This document shows, one piece after another, positions 43,604 through 53,195 of a DNA stretch of 64,000 nt. Within the stretch, counting starts at the first letter, position 1. Each line of letters begins with the position of its first letter. Location of the stretch: contig JANQKR010000037.1 of the NCBI GenBank assembly GCA_028281025.1, forward strand, positions 1 through 64,000, written 5' to 3'. The notes below the pieces were generated by a model. The model had not been told where the DNA came from. It searched no databases and was given only the letters and a program-made list of their open reading frames with translations. The stretch is from Croceivirga sp. Its GTDB lineage: Bacteria; Bacteroidota; Bacteroidia; Flavobacteriales; Flavobacteriaceae. The position numbers and the translations under genes were made by a program.

Positions 43604-44854
43604 ATGAGAACTAAATTAATATTGCTGTTTGCGCTTTCGATTTCAGTAATTGGATTCGCACAAAAGGACGAAATAAAAGCCGCCTCCAAAGCAATGAAAA
43701 GCGGTGACGCTGCTGCGGCCAAATCTGCCCTTGAGGGGGTAGCGGGCTCAATTGATGGCGCAGATCCCAAATTACAGGCACAATATTACAGCCTTATGGG
43801 AGATGCAACTGCCCAACTTTCGGATTATGATGCGGCCATTGCTGCTTACCAAAAGGTAATCAGTGTGGAAGAAGCAAGCGGAAAAGCCAAATTTTCTGCA
43901 AATGCAAAACAAAAGCTAACGCAAATGACCGCGGAACTGGTAAACGCAGCCGTTGAGGATAACAATAACAAAAAGTTTTCTGAGGGTGCAACCAAGCTTT
44001 ATCAAGCCTATACGTTAAGTCCCAACGATACCATTTATCTGTATTACGCTGCCAGTAGTGCGGTAAACGGTGGCCCCGATAATTACGATCAGGCCATCAA
44101 ATATTACAGTGAGCTTAAGGATTTGAACTACGATGGAAGTGAAGTTAAATATTCTGCTGTGGATGTAGCTACAGGTGAAACGGTAAGCCTTGGTGCCCAG
44201 GAGTATGAGCTTTACAAGAAGACCAATTCCTACAAGGATTTTAAGGAAGAGAAAACCCCTTCCAAAAGGGCGGAAATTGTAAAAAATATAGCACTTATCT
44301 ACCAAGAACAAGGCAAGAATGAAGAGGCCTTGGCCGCTTATGATGATGCGCTTGCGGGTAACCCCAACGATGTGAATTTGGTTTTGAACAAAGCCAACCT
44401 ATACTATGCAATGGGAGATAAGGACAAGTTCAAGGAGCTTATGGGGCAAGCCTCTGACATGGCTCCAGACAACCCTGACCTCCTTTACAATATTGGTGTG
44501 ATCAATATGGAACAGGGGAACATGGACGAAGCGAGAGCTGCTTACAAAAAGGCTTTGGAGGTAGATCCAAACTATACCAATGCCCTGTTGAACCTTTCCA
44601 CTACCTATGTGAACGAAGGAAATGTATTGGTGGATGAAATGAATAGCTTGGGCACGTCCAGGGCAGATACCCAAAAGTATGACGAATTAAAAGCAAAACG
44701 CGACGAATTGTTTCAAGAAGGTGCCGATGTTTTGGAAAAGGCCCTAAAAAACACGCCCGATAACATTCAGATTTTGGAGCAGCTAAAAAATATCTACGCT
44801 GCTTTGGGGGATAATGAGAATTTTATGCGCGTAAAGAAATTGATTGGGGAATAA
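43604..44854 (+). CDS. Secreted/periplasmic TPR protein
   Basis: A 416-aa protein from ATG 43604 with a Sec signal peptide (LILLFALSISVIGFAQ, about 4-19). Tetratricopeptide repeats cover most of the length, clearest at about 45-80, 225-260 (IALIYQEQGKNEEALAAYDD) and 293-330 (YNIGVINMEQGNMDEARAAY). TPR solenoids mediate protein-protein contacts; no enzyme motif is visible. It lies 28 bp after gyrA on the same strand, with a bidirectional terminator behind it. Confidence 0.82.
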   Translation: MRTKLILLFALSISVIGFAQKDEIKAASKAMKSGDAAAAKSALEGVAGSIDGADPKLQAQYYSLMGDATAQLSDYDAAIAAYQKVISVEEASGKAKFSANAKQKLTQMTAELVNAAVEDNNNKKFSEGATKLYQAYTLSPNDTIYLYYAASSAVNGGPDNYDQAIKYYSELKDLNYDGSEVKYSAVDVATGETVSLGAQEYELYKKTNSYKDFKEEKTPSKRAEIVKNIALIYQEQGKNEEALAAYDDALAGNPNDVNLVLNKANLYYAMGDKDKFKELMGQASDMAPDNPDLLYNIGVINMEQGNMDEARAAYKKALEVDPNYTNALLNLSTTYVNEGNVLVDEMNSLGTSRADTQKYDELKAKRDELFQEGADVLEKALKNTPDNIQILEQLKNIYAALGDNENFMRVKKLIGE

Positions 44855-44877
44855 ACAATCATACTCCCTTTGAAATT

Positions 44878-44915
44878 AAAACCCTGTTCGGCTTTTGGCC
44901 CACAGGGTTTTTTTT
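44878..44915 (+). terminator. Bidirectional terminator
   Basis: AAAACCCTG/CAGGGTTTT (44878-44886 with 44903-44911) with T runs on both strands. It separates the TPR gene from the convergent NlpC/P60-like gene, whose stop codon touches it. Confidence 0.75.
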
Positions 44916-45669
44916 ATGGCACTACTTTTTTGATTACCCTTAGACTATGGGTATACATTCGTTTTTGGGTATTGAAAATACCGGTGTGATCCAACCTGTC
45001 AATCCTAACGTGTCCAGCGGCATGAATAATGTAATTGTCCTTTAGGATGATCCCAACGTGGTCAATTATTCCCTCGGAATTATCAAAAAAGGCTAAATCC
45101 CCAGGTTCACTCTCTTCAATAAAACTCAATGCCTCCCCTTGGATGGATTGCTCTTCCGTTCTTCTTAAGAGCTTGCTCCCATTTATTTTATAGACCATTT
45201 GGGTGAACCCGGAACTGTCAATCCCAAACGGGGTTCTACCCCCGGAAAGGTAGGGGGTGTTAAGGTATAGCAATGCCGTATCCACCAAGTTTGACTTTTG
45301 CCCCAATGGCATTTCGGGCAGCGTTTCAATGTGGTGCCCCAAAATTGGGGCAACATCCATCCTGGAGCCAATAACTATGGGCAAAAGTTCATTATTGTGG
45401 GTTGACGCGTACAAAAGAAAATCCGTATTATGGATGGGTTTTGTACGGGCATTTATTTCCTGAAATTGTTCTTCGGAAATCTTGGTGATCTGATTGTTTT
45501 GGATCCATCCCTCAAAATCATCAAAAACCAATTGGATCCGGCTAAAATGTTTCCTTTCCTCCTTAATCTTAAAATGGTCCCCATACAAAACCTGTGAAAT
45601 CATTTCAGAAGAAGGATCGGAGGTGGCTCGGATGGGAATTACACTCAGATGTCCTATCCCATATTGCAT
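44914..45669 (-). CDS. NlpC/P60-like protein lacking the catalytic cysteine
   Basis: A 251-aa protein with N-terminal SH3-like domains (about 1-65 and 70-125) and a C40 peptidase-like domain (about 125-250). The box that is normally G-x-D-C-S-G-F reads FGIDSSGF: the nucleophile position is Ser152 (AGT at 45214-45216). The partner histidine in IDHVGIILKDNYIIHAAG and the PGDLAFF strand are kept. Active relatives cut peptidoglycan stem peptides. This one is either a binding-only homologue or an enzyme with a serine nucleophile. No signal peptide is visible. It follows thiolase on the same strand (12 bp). Confidence 0.8.
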   Translation of the reverse strand: MQYGIGHLSVIPIRATSDPSSEMISQVLYGDHFKIKEERKHFSRIQLVFDDFEGWIQNNQITKISEEQFQEINARTKPIHNTDFLLYASTHNNELLPIVIGSRMDVAPILGHHIETLPEMPLGQKSNLVDTALLYLNTPYLSGGRTPFGIDSSGFTQMVYKINGSKLLRRTEEQSIQGEALSFIEESEPGDLAFFDNSEGIIDHVGIILKDNYIIHAAGHVRIDRLDHTGIFNTQKRMYTHSLRVIKKVVP

Positions 45670-45681
45670 ATGCCCTTGGAT

Positions 45682-46857
45682 TTATTGACGTTCCAGGATT
45701 ATGGCCGAAGCACCACCACCGCCATTACAGATGGCCGCAGCACCAATCTTTCCATTGTTCTGTTGTAGGACATTGAGCAATGTAACCATAATTCTTGCGC
45801 CCGAACATCCAAGTGGGTGTCCCAAGGACACTGCACCACCATTAACGTTAACATTGGAATCGTTGAGTCCCAAAAGCTTCATGTTGGCCAAACCTACAAC
45901 GGCAAAAGCCTCATTGAATTCAAAGAAATCAACTTCATCCAATGTAATCCCAGCTTTGTCCAACGCTTTTGGCAAGGCCTTTGCTGGTGCAGTGGTGAAC
46001 CATTTGGGTTCTTGGGCGGCATCGGCATAACTCTTGATTTTTGCCAATGGCTTTAAGTTTAGGGAAGCTGCCTTTTCCGCACTCATCAATACCAAAGCGG
46101 CAGCACCATCGTTTATTGTGGAGGCATTTGCGGCAGTCACGGTACCGTCTGGGGTAAAGGCGGGGCGCAGTACCGGGATTTTCTCCATTTTTACATTCTT
46201 GTACTCTTCGTCCTCGGAAACCAAAATGGGGTCGCCCTTTCGCTGTGGTACTTCCACCGGGACCACTTCAGCAGCAAACTTTCCATTCGCCCATGCCTGG
46301 TTGGACCTGGTATAGGACTGCACGGCAAAAGCATCTTGCTCTTCCCTTGTGAAACTGTGTTCCATGGCACACGCATCTGCGCATACGCCCATCGCATTTT
46401 GGTCATAGGCATCGACCAAACCATCTTTTTGCATTCCGTCAACGAGTTGTGCCGGGCCAAACTTGGTTGCGGTCCGCAGCTGCACATAATGGGGAATCTG
46501 GCTCATGTTTTCCATTCCTCCTGCCACCACAATTTCGGTATCGCCGAGGGCTATGGATTGGGCTGCCTGCATAACCGCCTTCATACCGGAGGCACATACT
46601 TTGTTCACTGTGGTACAGGGAACGGTATCCGGTATTCCCGCATAAATGGCCGCCTGTCTTGCCGGGGCTTGACCGGTACCTGCCTGGACCACATTTCCCA
46701 TGAGTACCTCATCCACATCATTGGGGGAAAGGTGTATTCTGCCCAGGGCATTTTTAATGGCAACGGCACCTAATTTTGGTGCGGAAATACCAGCCAAAGC
46801 CCCCATAAAACTTCCAATTGGGGTACGTACGGCAGAAACAATAACAACCTCTTTCAT
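45682..46857 (-). CDS. Acetyl-CoA C-acetyltransferase (thiolase)
   Basis: A 391-aa thiolase joining or splitting acetyl-CoA units. The acyl-accepting Cys lies in VNKVCASGMKAVMQAAQ (about 88), His in FFEFNEAFAV (about 347 region), and the C-terminal NGGAVSLGHPLGCSGARI and AAICNGGGGASA carry the catalytic His and second Cys. Length is standard for a cytosolic acetoacetyl-CoA thiolase; beta-oxidation thiolase cannot be excluded. It is the first gene of a pair with the NlpC/P60-like gene. Confidence 0.92.
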   Translation of the reverse strand: MKEVVIVSAVRTPIGSFMGALAGISAPKLGAVAIKNALGRIHLSPNDVDEVLMGNVVQAGTGQAPARQAAIYAGIPDTVPCTTVNKVCASGMKAVMQAAQSIALGDTEIVVAGGMENMSQIPHYVQLRTATKFGPAQLVDGMQKDGLVDAYDQNAMGVCADACAMEHSFTREEQDAFAVQSYTRSNQAWANGKFAAEVVPVEVPQRKGDPILVSEDEEYKNVKMEKIPVLRPAFTPDGTVTAANASTINDGAAALVLMSAEKAASLNLKPLAKIKSYADAAQEPKWFTTAPAKALPKALDKAGITLDEVDFFEFNEAFAVVGLANMKLLGLNDSNVNVNGGAVSLGHPLGCSGARIMVTLLNVLQQNNGKIGAAAICNGGGGASAIILERQ

Positions 46858-46934
46858 CTTTAACTTTTTAGTGCCACGAAAATACTAATTTTTAAAGCCA
46901 CTCGCTCCAATTAAGGGAATGACCCTAAATTTTC

Positions 46935-46942
46935 TATTTTTG
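46935..46942 (+). promoter_or_regulatory. -7 promoter element of the HD-hydrolase gene
   Basis: TATTTTTG is an exact TAnnTTTG match, 18 bp before the ATG at 46961. A weak TTAA/TTAAG stands at the -33 position. Confidence 0.45.
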
Positions 46943-46960
46943 ATTAAGTCTACCTGAAGA

Positions 46961-48997
46961 ATGGCAAAATCTCTGGATAATTTTTACAAGAATCAATCCC
47001 TTATTTACAAATATGTTCTTTATGTAATCTCCGTAGGGCTAATTGTGTTTTTTTTCCCGAGGGGAGGGAAGTTCAAGTACGAATTCCAAAAGGGAAGGTC
47101 CTGGCAATACGAAAATTTATATGCCCCTTTTGATTTTTCCATTAATAAAACGGAAGAAGAGCTCAATGCGGAGCGGAGGGACTTGACCGAAAACAAATCG
47201 ATTTACTATGCCTATAACGACTCCATCTCCCAGACGGTAAGGAAAAGCTTCTCCCAAGCGTTTAAGGACGAATTTGCGGAAACCGCATACTCTACATCGG
47301 CAAGGGACTATTTTTCGGAAATAGGGGATGCTATTTTGGATAGTATTTATGCCGTGGGGGTTTTTGAAAGTGTTGATTCAGGAAGTCGGTTGTTGGTCGT
47401 AAAGAACAATGAGGCCATTCCCGTGCAGACCAATAAGGTGTTAAAAAAGCGGGATGCCGCGAATGAGGTGGTCAGGCTTTTGGCTGATGTTCCGGATGGG
47501 CCAAAGGAAAAATTGGAACGTATTTTGGTTCGGGTTATCGAAACCAATGTTTTCTTCAATGGGGAGTTGACCGAGAAAGCACTGCAGGATGAACTGTCCA
47601 CCATTTCGTTCACTAGGGGAAATATTTCGGAAGGGAAATTGGTCATTGCCAAGGGCGAAGTTGTTGAAGCGGAAAGATTCAATATTCTTGATTCCCTGAA
47701 GTCGCAGTACGAATCCGAGCTCTGGAAAGGCAACAATTACTATTTCATCCTCTCTGGTTATACCATTTTGGTCGCATTGGTCCTGGTGATGCTTTTACTG
47801 TTCTTAAAGAAGTACAGACCCCGGATTTATGCCAACAACAACAAGGTCACTTTTATCTTCTTCAACATATTGATCTTGGTTTTTAGTACCACTTTGGTCG
47901 TCGAAAATTTTGAAACGTATGTTTATGCCGTACCCCTTTGTATCCTACCCTTGATCTTAAAGAACTTTTTTGATGCCAGATTGGGTTTGTTTGTACACGT
48001 TTTGACTGTCCTTATTTTGGGATTTGTGGTACCCAATAGCTTTGAATACATTTTTCTGCAGATCATTGCCGGCATTGTAACGATACTCACGGTTTCTGAA
48101 CTTTACAAAAGGGCCAATCTTTTTATTTCCGTGGGACAGATTACCCTGATTTATATGATTGGCTATTTTGCCTTCAACATTATTCAGGAAGGGAACCTGG
48201 ATAATCTAAAATGGGTCACTTTTGGATTGTTTCTACTTAATGGTATGATTACCCTTTTTGCCCAGCCCTTGATCTATCTTTATGAAAAGATCTTTGGTCT
48301 AGTGTCCGATGTTTCCTTATTGGAGCTGTCCGATACCAATTCCGGACTTTTAAAGGAATTGTCCGATAAAGCCCCTGGAACATTCCATCATTCGCTTCAA
48401 GTGGCCAATCTTGCGGAAGCCTCAGCCAATGAAATTGGTGCCAATGCCATGTTGGTGAGGGTTGGCGCACTGTACCATGATATCGGTAAAATGAATAGGC
48501 CAACCTTTTTCACGGAAAATCAGATAACCAATGTAAACCCACATAATGACCTGCCACCCAAAGAGAGCGCAAAGATTATCATTGATCATGTCATAGAGGG
48601 TATAGAACTTGCCAGAAAGCATAACATTCCGGATCGGGTGATTGATTTTCTGCGAACCCATCATGGAACAAGTTTGGTCTATTATTTCTTTAGGAAACAA
48701 CAGGAATTGGAACCTGAGGTGGAAGAGAAAGGATTTCGCTATCCCGGTCCCATACCTTTTTCCAAGGAAACCGCCATTTTAATGATGGCGGATGCGGTGG
48801 AGGCCGCTTCAAAAAGTTTAAAATCCCCAACCTATACCATAATAGACGAATTCGTGGAAAAAATTGTCCAAGGGCAATTAAAGGCGGACCAATTCTTAAA
48901 TGCGGACATCACCTTAAAGGAAATCGAAGCCGTTAAAAAGGTTCTCAAAAAGAAACTGACGAACATTTACCATCTTAGGGTGGAGTACCCCGAATAA
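46961..48997 (+). CDS. 7TM-HD family phosphohydrolase (PgpH-like)
   Basis: A 678-aa membrane protein. It has one N-terminal helix (about 18-33), an extracytoplasmic 7TMR-HDED domain (about 40-255), seven membrane helices (about 262-450) and a cytoplasmic HD domain (about 470-640). The metal residues lie in GTFHHSLQVANLAEA, LYHDIGKMNRP and FLRTHHGTSLVYYF. Homologues such as Listeria PgpH hydrolyse c-di-AMP, so a role in nucleotide second-messenger breakdown and osmotic control is likely. It stands alone with its own promoter. Confidence 0.9.
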   Translation: MAKSLDNFYKNQSLIYKYVLYVISVGLIVFFFPRGGKFKYEFQKGRSWQYENLYAPFDFSINKTEEELNAERRDLTENKSIYYAYNDSISQTVRKSFSQAFKDEFAETAYSTSARDYFSEIGDAILDSIYAVGVFESVDSGSRLLVVKNNEAIPVQTNKVLKKRDAANEVVRLLADVPDGPKEKLERILVRVIETNVFFNGELTEKALQDELSTISFTRGNISEGKLVIAKGEVVEAERFNILDSLKSQYESELWKGNNYYFILSGYTILVALVLVMLLLFLKKYRPRIYANNNKVTFIFFNILILVFSTTLVVENFETYVYAVPLCILPLILKNFFDARLGLFVHVLTVLILGFVVPNSFEYIFLQIIAGIVTILTVSELYKRANLFISVGQITLIYMIGYFAFNIIQEGNLDNLKWVTFGLFLLNGMITLFAQPLIYLYEKIFGLVSDVSLLELSDTNSGLLKELSDKAPGTFHHSLQVANLAEASANEIGANAMLVRVGALYHDIGKMNRPTFFTENQITNVNPHNDLPPKESAKIIIDHVIEGIELARKHNIPDRVIDFLRTHHGTSLVYYFFRKQQELEPEVEEKGFRYPGPIPFSKETAILMMADAVEAASKSLKSPTYTIIDEFVEKIVQGQLKADQFLNADITLKEIEAVKKVLKKKLTNIYHLRVEYPE

Positions 48998-49096
48998 ATA
49001 CTGTTAAATAATTGAAAACAAGGTTGTTGTTCGTATCCATGTTTAAGAATTTTAAGTAAATTGGAGAGTATTGCACTTAAAATCAATAGTGTAACT

Positions 49097-51484
49097 ATGA
49101 GCAAAAGTACTGCCTTTACCATCGTATTGTTTTTTGGTTTTTTTCCTTTTTTACAATCGCAAAACCATGGTCCCCAAGCTCAATTGCCCTTTGCCCATTC
49201 CTTAATGGGACCCATTGAGCAGATGACACAAAAAGATTCCCTCGCCATCTGGCGTGAACAATTGCTCTTGCATACGGACTCGGAGCGATACCGACCCAAG
49301 GAAACGCTTTTTTTTAAAGCCTACGTCCTCACGGGGCCCAAACAGTTGAGGGTAAGCGCGAGCGATGTCCTTCGTGTGGAACTTTTGGACGTCCAAGGTA
49401 ATTTGGTCCTTGACCAATACCATAAAATCCGACAGGGTACGGCAGATGGGATTATGGAACTTCCCAAGAATTTAACGGAAGGCACCTATTATCTCAGGGC
49501 TTATACCCGATGGATGTTGAACTATGGGGAAGAAAACCTTCCCATAAAAGAGGTTCTGGTGCTGGGAACAAAAAATAGTAGCGATTATACGAGTGGATCG
49601 ATCGCCATTTTTCCGGAAGGCGGGCATTTTGTTAAGGGTCTTGAAAATAGGGCGGTACTTTCCGCGAGTCATGGCAATCCCATTCACGGAACCATTGTTA
49701 ACGAAGAAGGGATACAGGTAGCCAATGTAATGGATTATGGTAGTGGTCTGGCCACATTCAGTTTCGTTCCCAAGGAAAGGGAAAACTATTTTTTTGAAAA
49801 GCCCAATGAAGACCGAATCCAATTGAAGCAAACCTTTGAGGTAGGTGCGGTACTCCATGCCAATAACATTGAAGACCAAAAAATACAGATTAGGATCGGG
49901 GTTACCGAAGCGTTACGGGAAGGTACATACTTTCTCAGGGGGACCAGGAAGGGCAAGGAATATCTAAAATCAGAAATCTCCTTTGACGGGGACAGGGATA
50001 TTGTGGAGTTGTCCATTAAAAAGGAAGGTCTTCCCCATGGTTTGTTCAATCTAACCTTGGTGGATACCTATGGCCAAGTATGGGCAGAAAGACCGCTTTA
50101 TATAGACGGGGGCCATTTTCAATTTAACCTCTCCAAAGAGTCCTTACTTAGGACTGCGGAGGGGCAAAAAGTCCGTTATGTTCTAAAGCTGACCGATGAC
50201 AATGGCAATCCTGTTTCGTCGGATGTAACGGTACGCATTAAAGATATCGACAATATGGCCCATAATAAGGCACAAGCAAGTAATCCGCGAGGTGTTGGTT
50301 TTTTAAATGACCTAAAGGCGTTGGCCCAACGTTTTTCTGAAGTTCCATCGGGAGCTTACCAAAATGAATTGCCCGATCAAATTAAATATGCCATCCAAAA
50401 TGGGCTGGAGTTTTATGGTCAAGCCTATGATTTAAATAATACCCTGGTAATCGACGATAAGGTTCAGGTTTACATTAAAAATGAAAAAGATGTTGAAGTA
50501 AGGGAAGTGGCCACCAACTCAGAAGGTTTGTTTTCACTTAGGAGGCTTCAATTTGAAGGTGATGTCACTATGACATTCAGAAAGGACGGTAAGAACATCA
50601 AGGAACAATTGGTAAAAGTTATTCCCTATCAGTACGAGTTGCCCAGGCTAAAAATGGACAAAAATGCAGTTACGAAGGCTTCTGGACAAGTCCAGGGAAG
50701 TGGACAGATGATACCCCAAAAGCGATTGTCCGATTTTGATTTCAAGGACAAACCTTCCGATATGATCCCCCTGGAAGAGGTTATTTTAGTAGGGCAAAGA
50801 ATACTGGGCAAAACCTCCACATCGGTTTACGGAATTGAACCGGATAGGACGATCTATCAAAATCCGGAACGGCCCAAACCCTTACCACAGTTGTTTCTGG
50901 GTATTCCCGGAATCTACGTCTCCGGTATAGGGGATTTAAACCCATCTTTAAATATACTTTCAATGGCGGGATTAGGGCCGCCGCTATGGGTAATAGATGG
51001 CTTTCCCTTACCCAGAAGTTCTTATATCGCCCCCTCGACAATTGGCGGAACTCCCACGCTTCAACCCACCCCGTTACGGGAGGTGATGGATATCGTTCCT
51101 TATGTTACTGTAGAGCGTATTGAACTACTCTTCGGACCTAATGCGGCCGCCTATGGTACCCGAGGCGCGGGAGGTGTAATACTGATCTACACCAAAAATG
51201 GTGCATACTCGGACTTTTTGGATAAGGAAGCTGCACAATTGATCTTTAAAGGGTTTCAATCGCCAATTGATGTTGAGGATTATTTTACTTCACGAAATAA
51301 AAAACTTGTAAAAAGTAGAAGTGCTTCAACACTTTATTGGAATCCTGCTTTACTAACCAATGAAAACGGAGAAGCGTACGTGGAGTTCCTTGTTCCTGAA
51401 AATGTTGGGAGCGTGCTTTTGGAGGTTACCGCGATGACTGCAGAGGGCAAAAGAGGTTCCCTAAGGTCCTTATCAAGATTATAA
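49097..51484 (+). CDS. MG2-like/TonB plug-domain envelope protein
   Basis: A 795-aa exported protein from ATG 49097 (signal peptide TAFTIVLFFGFFPFLQSQ). Residues about 40-480 form Ig-like/macroglobulin-type repeats (SERYRPKETLFFKAYVLTG at about 64-82). About 555-700 is a TonB-receptor-type plug (VILVGQRILGKTSTSVYG, LLFGPNAAAYGTRGAGGVIL). The C-terminal ~80 residues are another Ig-like block. No beta-barrel follows the plug. Proteins of this layout are common in Bacteroidota near envelope genes, and their function is not established. Confidence 0.8.
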   Translation: MSKSTAFTIVLFFGFFPFLQSQNHGPQAQLPFAHSLMGPIEQMTQKDSLAIWREQLLLHTDSERYRPKETLFFKAYVLTGPKQLRVSASDVLRVELLDVQGNLVLDQYHKIRQGTADGIMELPKNLTEGTYYLRAYTRWMLNYGEENLPIKEVLVLGTKNSSDYTSGSIAIFPEGGHFVKGLENRAVLSASHGNPIHGTIVNEEGIQVANVMDYGSGLATFSFVPKERENYFFEKPNEDRIQLKQTFEVGAVLHANNIEDQKIQIRIGVTEALREGTYFLRGTRKGKEYLKSEISFDGDRDIVELSIKKEGLPHGLFNLTLVDTYGQVWAERPLYIDGGHFQFNLSKESLLRTAEGQKVRYVLKLTDDNGNPVSSDVTVRIKDIDNMAHNKAQASNPRGVGFLNDLKALAQRFSEVPSGAYQNELPDQIKYAIQNGLEFYGQAYDLNNTLVIDDKVQVYIKNEKDVEVREVATNSEGLFSLRRLQFEGDVTMTFRKDGKNIKEQLVKVIPYQYELPRLKMDKNAVTKASGQVQGSGQMIPQKRLSDFDFKDKPSDMIPLEEVILVGQRILGKTSTSVYGIEPDRTIYQNPERPKPLPQLFLGIPGIYVSGIGDLNPSLNILSMAGLGPPLWVIDGFPLPRSSYIAPSTIGGTPTLQPTPLREVMDIVPYVTVERIELLFGPNAAAYGTRGAGGVILIYTKNGAYSDFLDKEAAQLIFKGFQSPIDVEDYFTSRNKKLVKSRSASTLYWNPALLTNENGEAYVEFLVPENVGSVLLEVTAMTAEGKRGSLRSLSRL

Positions 51485-51568
51485 TCAAATAATTAAAAAA
51501 ATAGTTGTTTCCTTTAAGTTGAAAAGGTATTTTTGCAACCGCTTTTTTTGCGAGTTCATTAAGAAATT

Positions 51569-51652
51569 GGAGAGGTGCCGGAGTGGTAACGGAGCAGATT
51601 GCTAATCTGTCGGCGGGTAACTGTCGCCTGGGTTCGAGTCCCAGTCTCTCCG
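51569..51652 (+). tRNA. tRNA-Ser (GCU anticodon)
   Basis: An 84-nt class II tRNA: acceptor GGAGAGG with TCTCTCC, anticodon GCT at 51601-51603 in loop TTGCTAA, a long variable arm, T-arm GGTTCGAGTCC, discriminator G. No CCA is encoded. Confidence 0.95.
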
Positions 51653-51752
51653 CAGAGCGGGCCTAAACGGGCTGTAAGGCTGACAGGTCTTTCATTACAT
51701 GTCTTCGATATCAAGGATTGCGGGCTATGCCCTTAGTCCAGCTCAGGACAGG

Positions 51753-51843
51753 CTCCGCCCGGAACCAAGCTACTGAACAGTAGTCGTTTTTTGGGTTCTG
51801 GGATTTGAAATATTGAATGGCAATAATCATTTTCGGGGTGTAG
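51753..51843 (+). repeat. Direct repeat, left copy (contains 5' end of tRNA-Pro)
   Basis: This 91-bp unit starts CTCCGCCCGGAACC and ends with the first ten bases of tRNA-Pro (CGGGGTGTAG). It is repeated at 51867-51957 with an offset of 114 bp and about four mismatches. Confidence 0.85.
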
Positions 51844-51866
51844 TACCGTGTCAAGCACGGTATAAA

Positions 51867-51957
51867 CTCCGCCCGGAACCGGGCTACTGAACAGTAGTCG
51901 TTTTTTGGGTTCTGGGATTTAAAATATTGAATGGCAATAATCATTTTCGGGGTGTAG
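51867..51957 (+). repeat. Direct repeat, right copy (runs into tRNA-Pro)
   Basis: Second copy of the 91-bp unit. Its last ten bases are the true 5' end of the intact tRNA-Pro gene. Confidence 0.85.
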
Positions 51958-52022
51958 CGTAGCCCGGTTATCGCGCCTGCTTTGGGAGCAGGAGGTCGCA
52001 GGTTCGAATCCTGCCACCCCGA
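51948..52022 (+). tRNA. tRNA-Pro (UGG anticodon)
   Basis: A 75-nt tRNA: acceptor CGGGGTG with CACCCCG, anticodon TGG at 51983-51985 in loop TTTGGGA, T-arm GCAGGTTCGAATCCTGC, discriminator A. No CCA is encoded. The complement gives the familiar false peptide DSNLRPPAPKAGAI. Confidence 0.95.
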
Positions 52023-52090
52023 CAATAGTAAACAAAGGGCTTTCGAGAGATTGGAAGTCCTTTTTGTTTTCCTTAAAATTGCTGGGTCCC

Positions 52091-52363
52091 CCCCAACTTT
52101 TTCCATTTTCTTTTTTCCTCTTTACTCATTTGAATTGTTTTGATTTTTTACGAATAACCTTAAGTTATTTTTTAACCAAAGAGCAGGAGGTCATCTGGAA
52201 TTGTGAGACCGTATGAAATCAAAAGATTCACCACCTTAATTCAAAACTATTCTGCTGTATGGTCAAGACCTAATCTGAACAGACTATGGATTGGACCTTT
52301 TCCGAATTTCCACTCGGTGGGCAGTTCCCCAATCGGCAAGATTGCTGATGACGGGAACCAGTT
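52091..52363 (+). repeat. 273-bp direct repeat, copy 1
   Basis: It matches 56022-56294 base for base at a constant offset of 3931 with about 11 substitutions and no indels. Its right end (52284-52363) carries the last ~26 codons of an hxlR gene on the minus strand (VPVISNLADWGTAHRVEIRK), without the rest of that gene. Confidence 0.9.
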
Positions 52364-52465
52364 AAGATTCCATTTTTGGATGAAGCTTGGAATATTTTAA
52401 ATAAGTATAGTTCGTTTTCAGAGATGAATAATGGAAAACTATGACCAGTATATTTGAATCAAAAA

Positions 52466-52746
52466 GTAAACGTCTATTTAAAGGAGATAACAAGCTCTTT
52501 GCACATCAATAAGAATTTGACATTTTATTCTGCAAGACACACATTTGCTACGACAGTCATGCTTTCAAATGGAGTTCCAATAGAACAGTGTCAAAATTAT
52601 TGGGACATACTAAAATAGCTGCTACTCAAGTATACGCTAGGGTGTTAGAGGAAAACTACAGTTTTTTTAGTCTGTTTTCACTTGGAATCACTCAAACAAT
52701 AGAAGTACTTTCCCCAGTCAAATCCAAAAATGTAACCTATTGGTAA
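52466..52746 (+). pseudogene. Tyrosine integrase, C-terminal relic
   Basis: The frame from 52466 reads VNVYLKEITSSL and then NKNLTFYSARHTFATTVMLS, the box II region of a tyrosine recombinase with its HxxR-like ARH. It breaks after VPIE, and a shifted frame continues SKLLGHTKIAATQVYARVLE, which contains box III His and the Tyr nucleophile. The N-terminal two thirds are absent. A dead end-fragment of an integrase sits right next to the tRNA genes and the long direct repeat, which suggests that an element once integrated here. Bases 52747-53195 show nothing recognisable. Confidence 0.75.
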
Positions 52747-53195
52747 AATGAATAAATACTTCCACATTTGGAATATTGGAAACTCATTTTCCCTATTTAA
52801 ATCAAGATGTTACCTATGGGATTGGCGAAAAATTACTTGAACCGTACTCACTTTGAAAAGGGCTTCTCGGGCCTTCAAATGCGTTTTCATCATTGTGAAA
52901 TACCAGTATTCAACACCAAAGTACCATATGATACAGTTCTGATTATCTGTTGGAGAGAACAATTTCACTAAAAGCAAGCATGATTTTTGTGCTAATGCAA
53001 AAATATGTACCCTCTACATATCATACTTTCACCCAGTTGTTTATGTCTTTGACAACATTTATTAGTTCATTCGTATTAGTAGCTTAATTTCGAAATAGGA
53101 AACTACATTGCTGTGAAGATGGTATGCATTTGTATGCCAAAAACTGTTCCGTATTACATGCTTTTTGCTGTATGGGTTGAACAATAAAAACAATA

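Noticed and set aside
51711-52106. 131-aa minus-strand frame with WQDSNLRPPAPKAGAI
   Set aside because: This is the antisense of tRNA-Pro and the flanking 91-bp duplication; the DSNLRPPAPKAGAI peptide is a well-known false annotation.
52203-52400. 65-aa plus-strand frame in the left 273-bp repeat, and its longer twin at 56134-56691
   Set aside because: Both run antisense to the hxlR 3' end and its flank; the frame exists only because the repeat is duplicated. No protein features.
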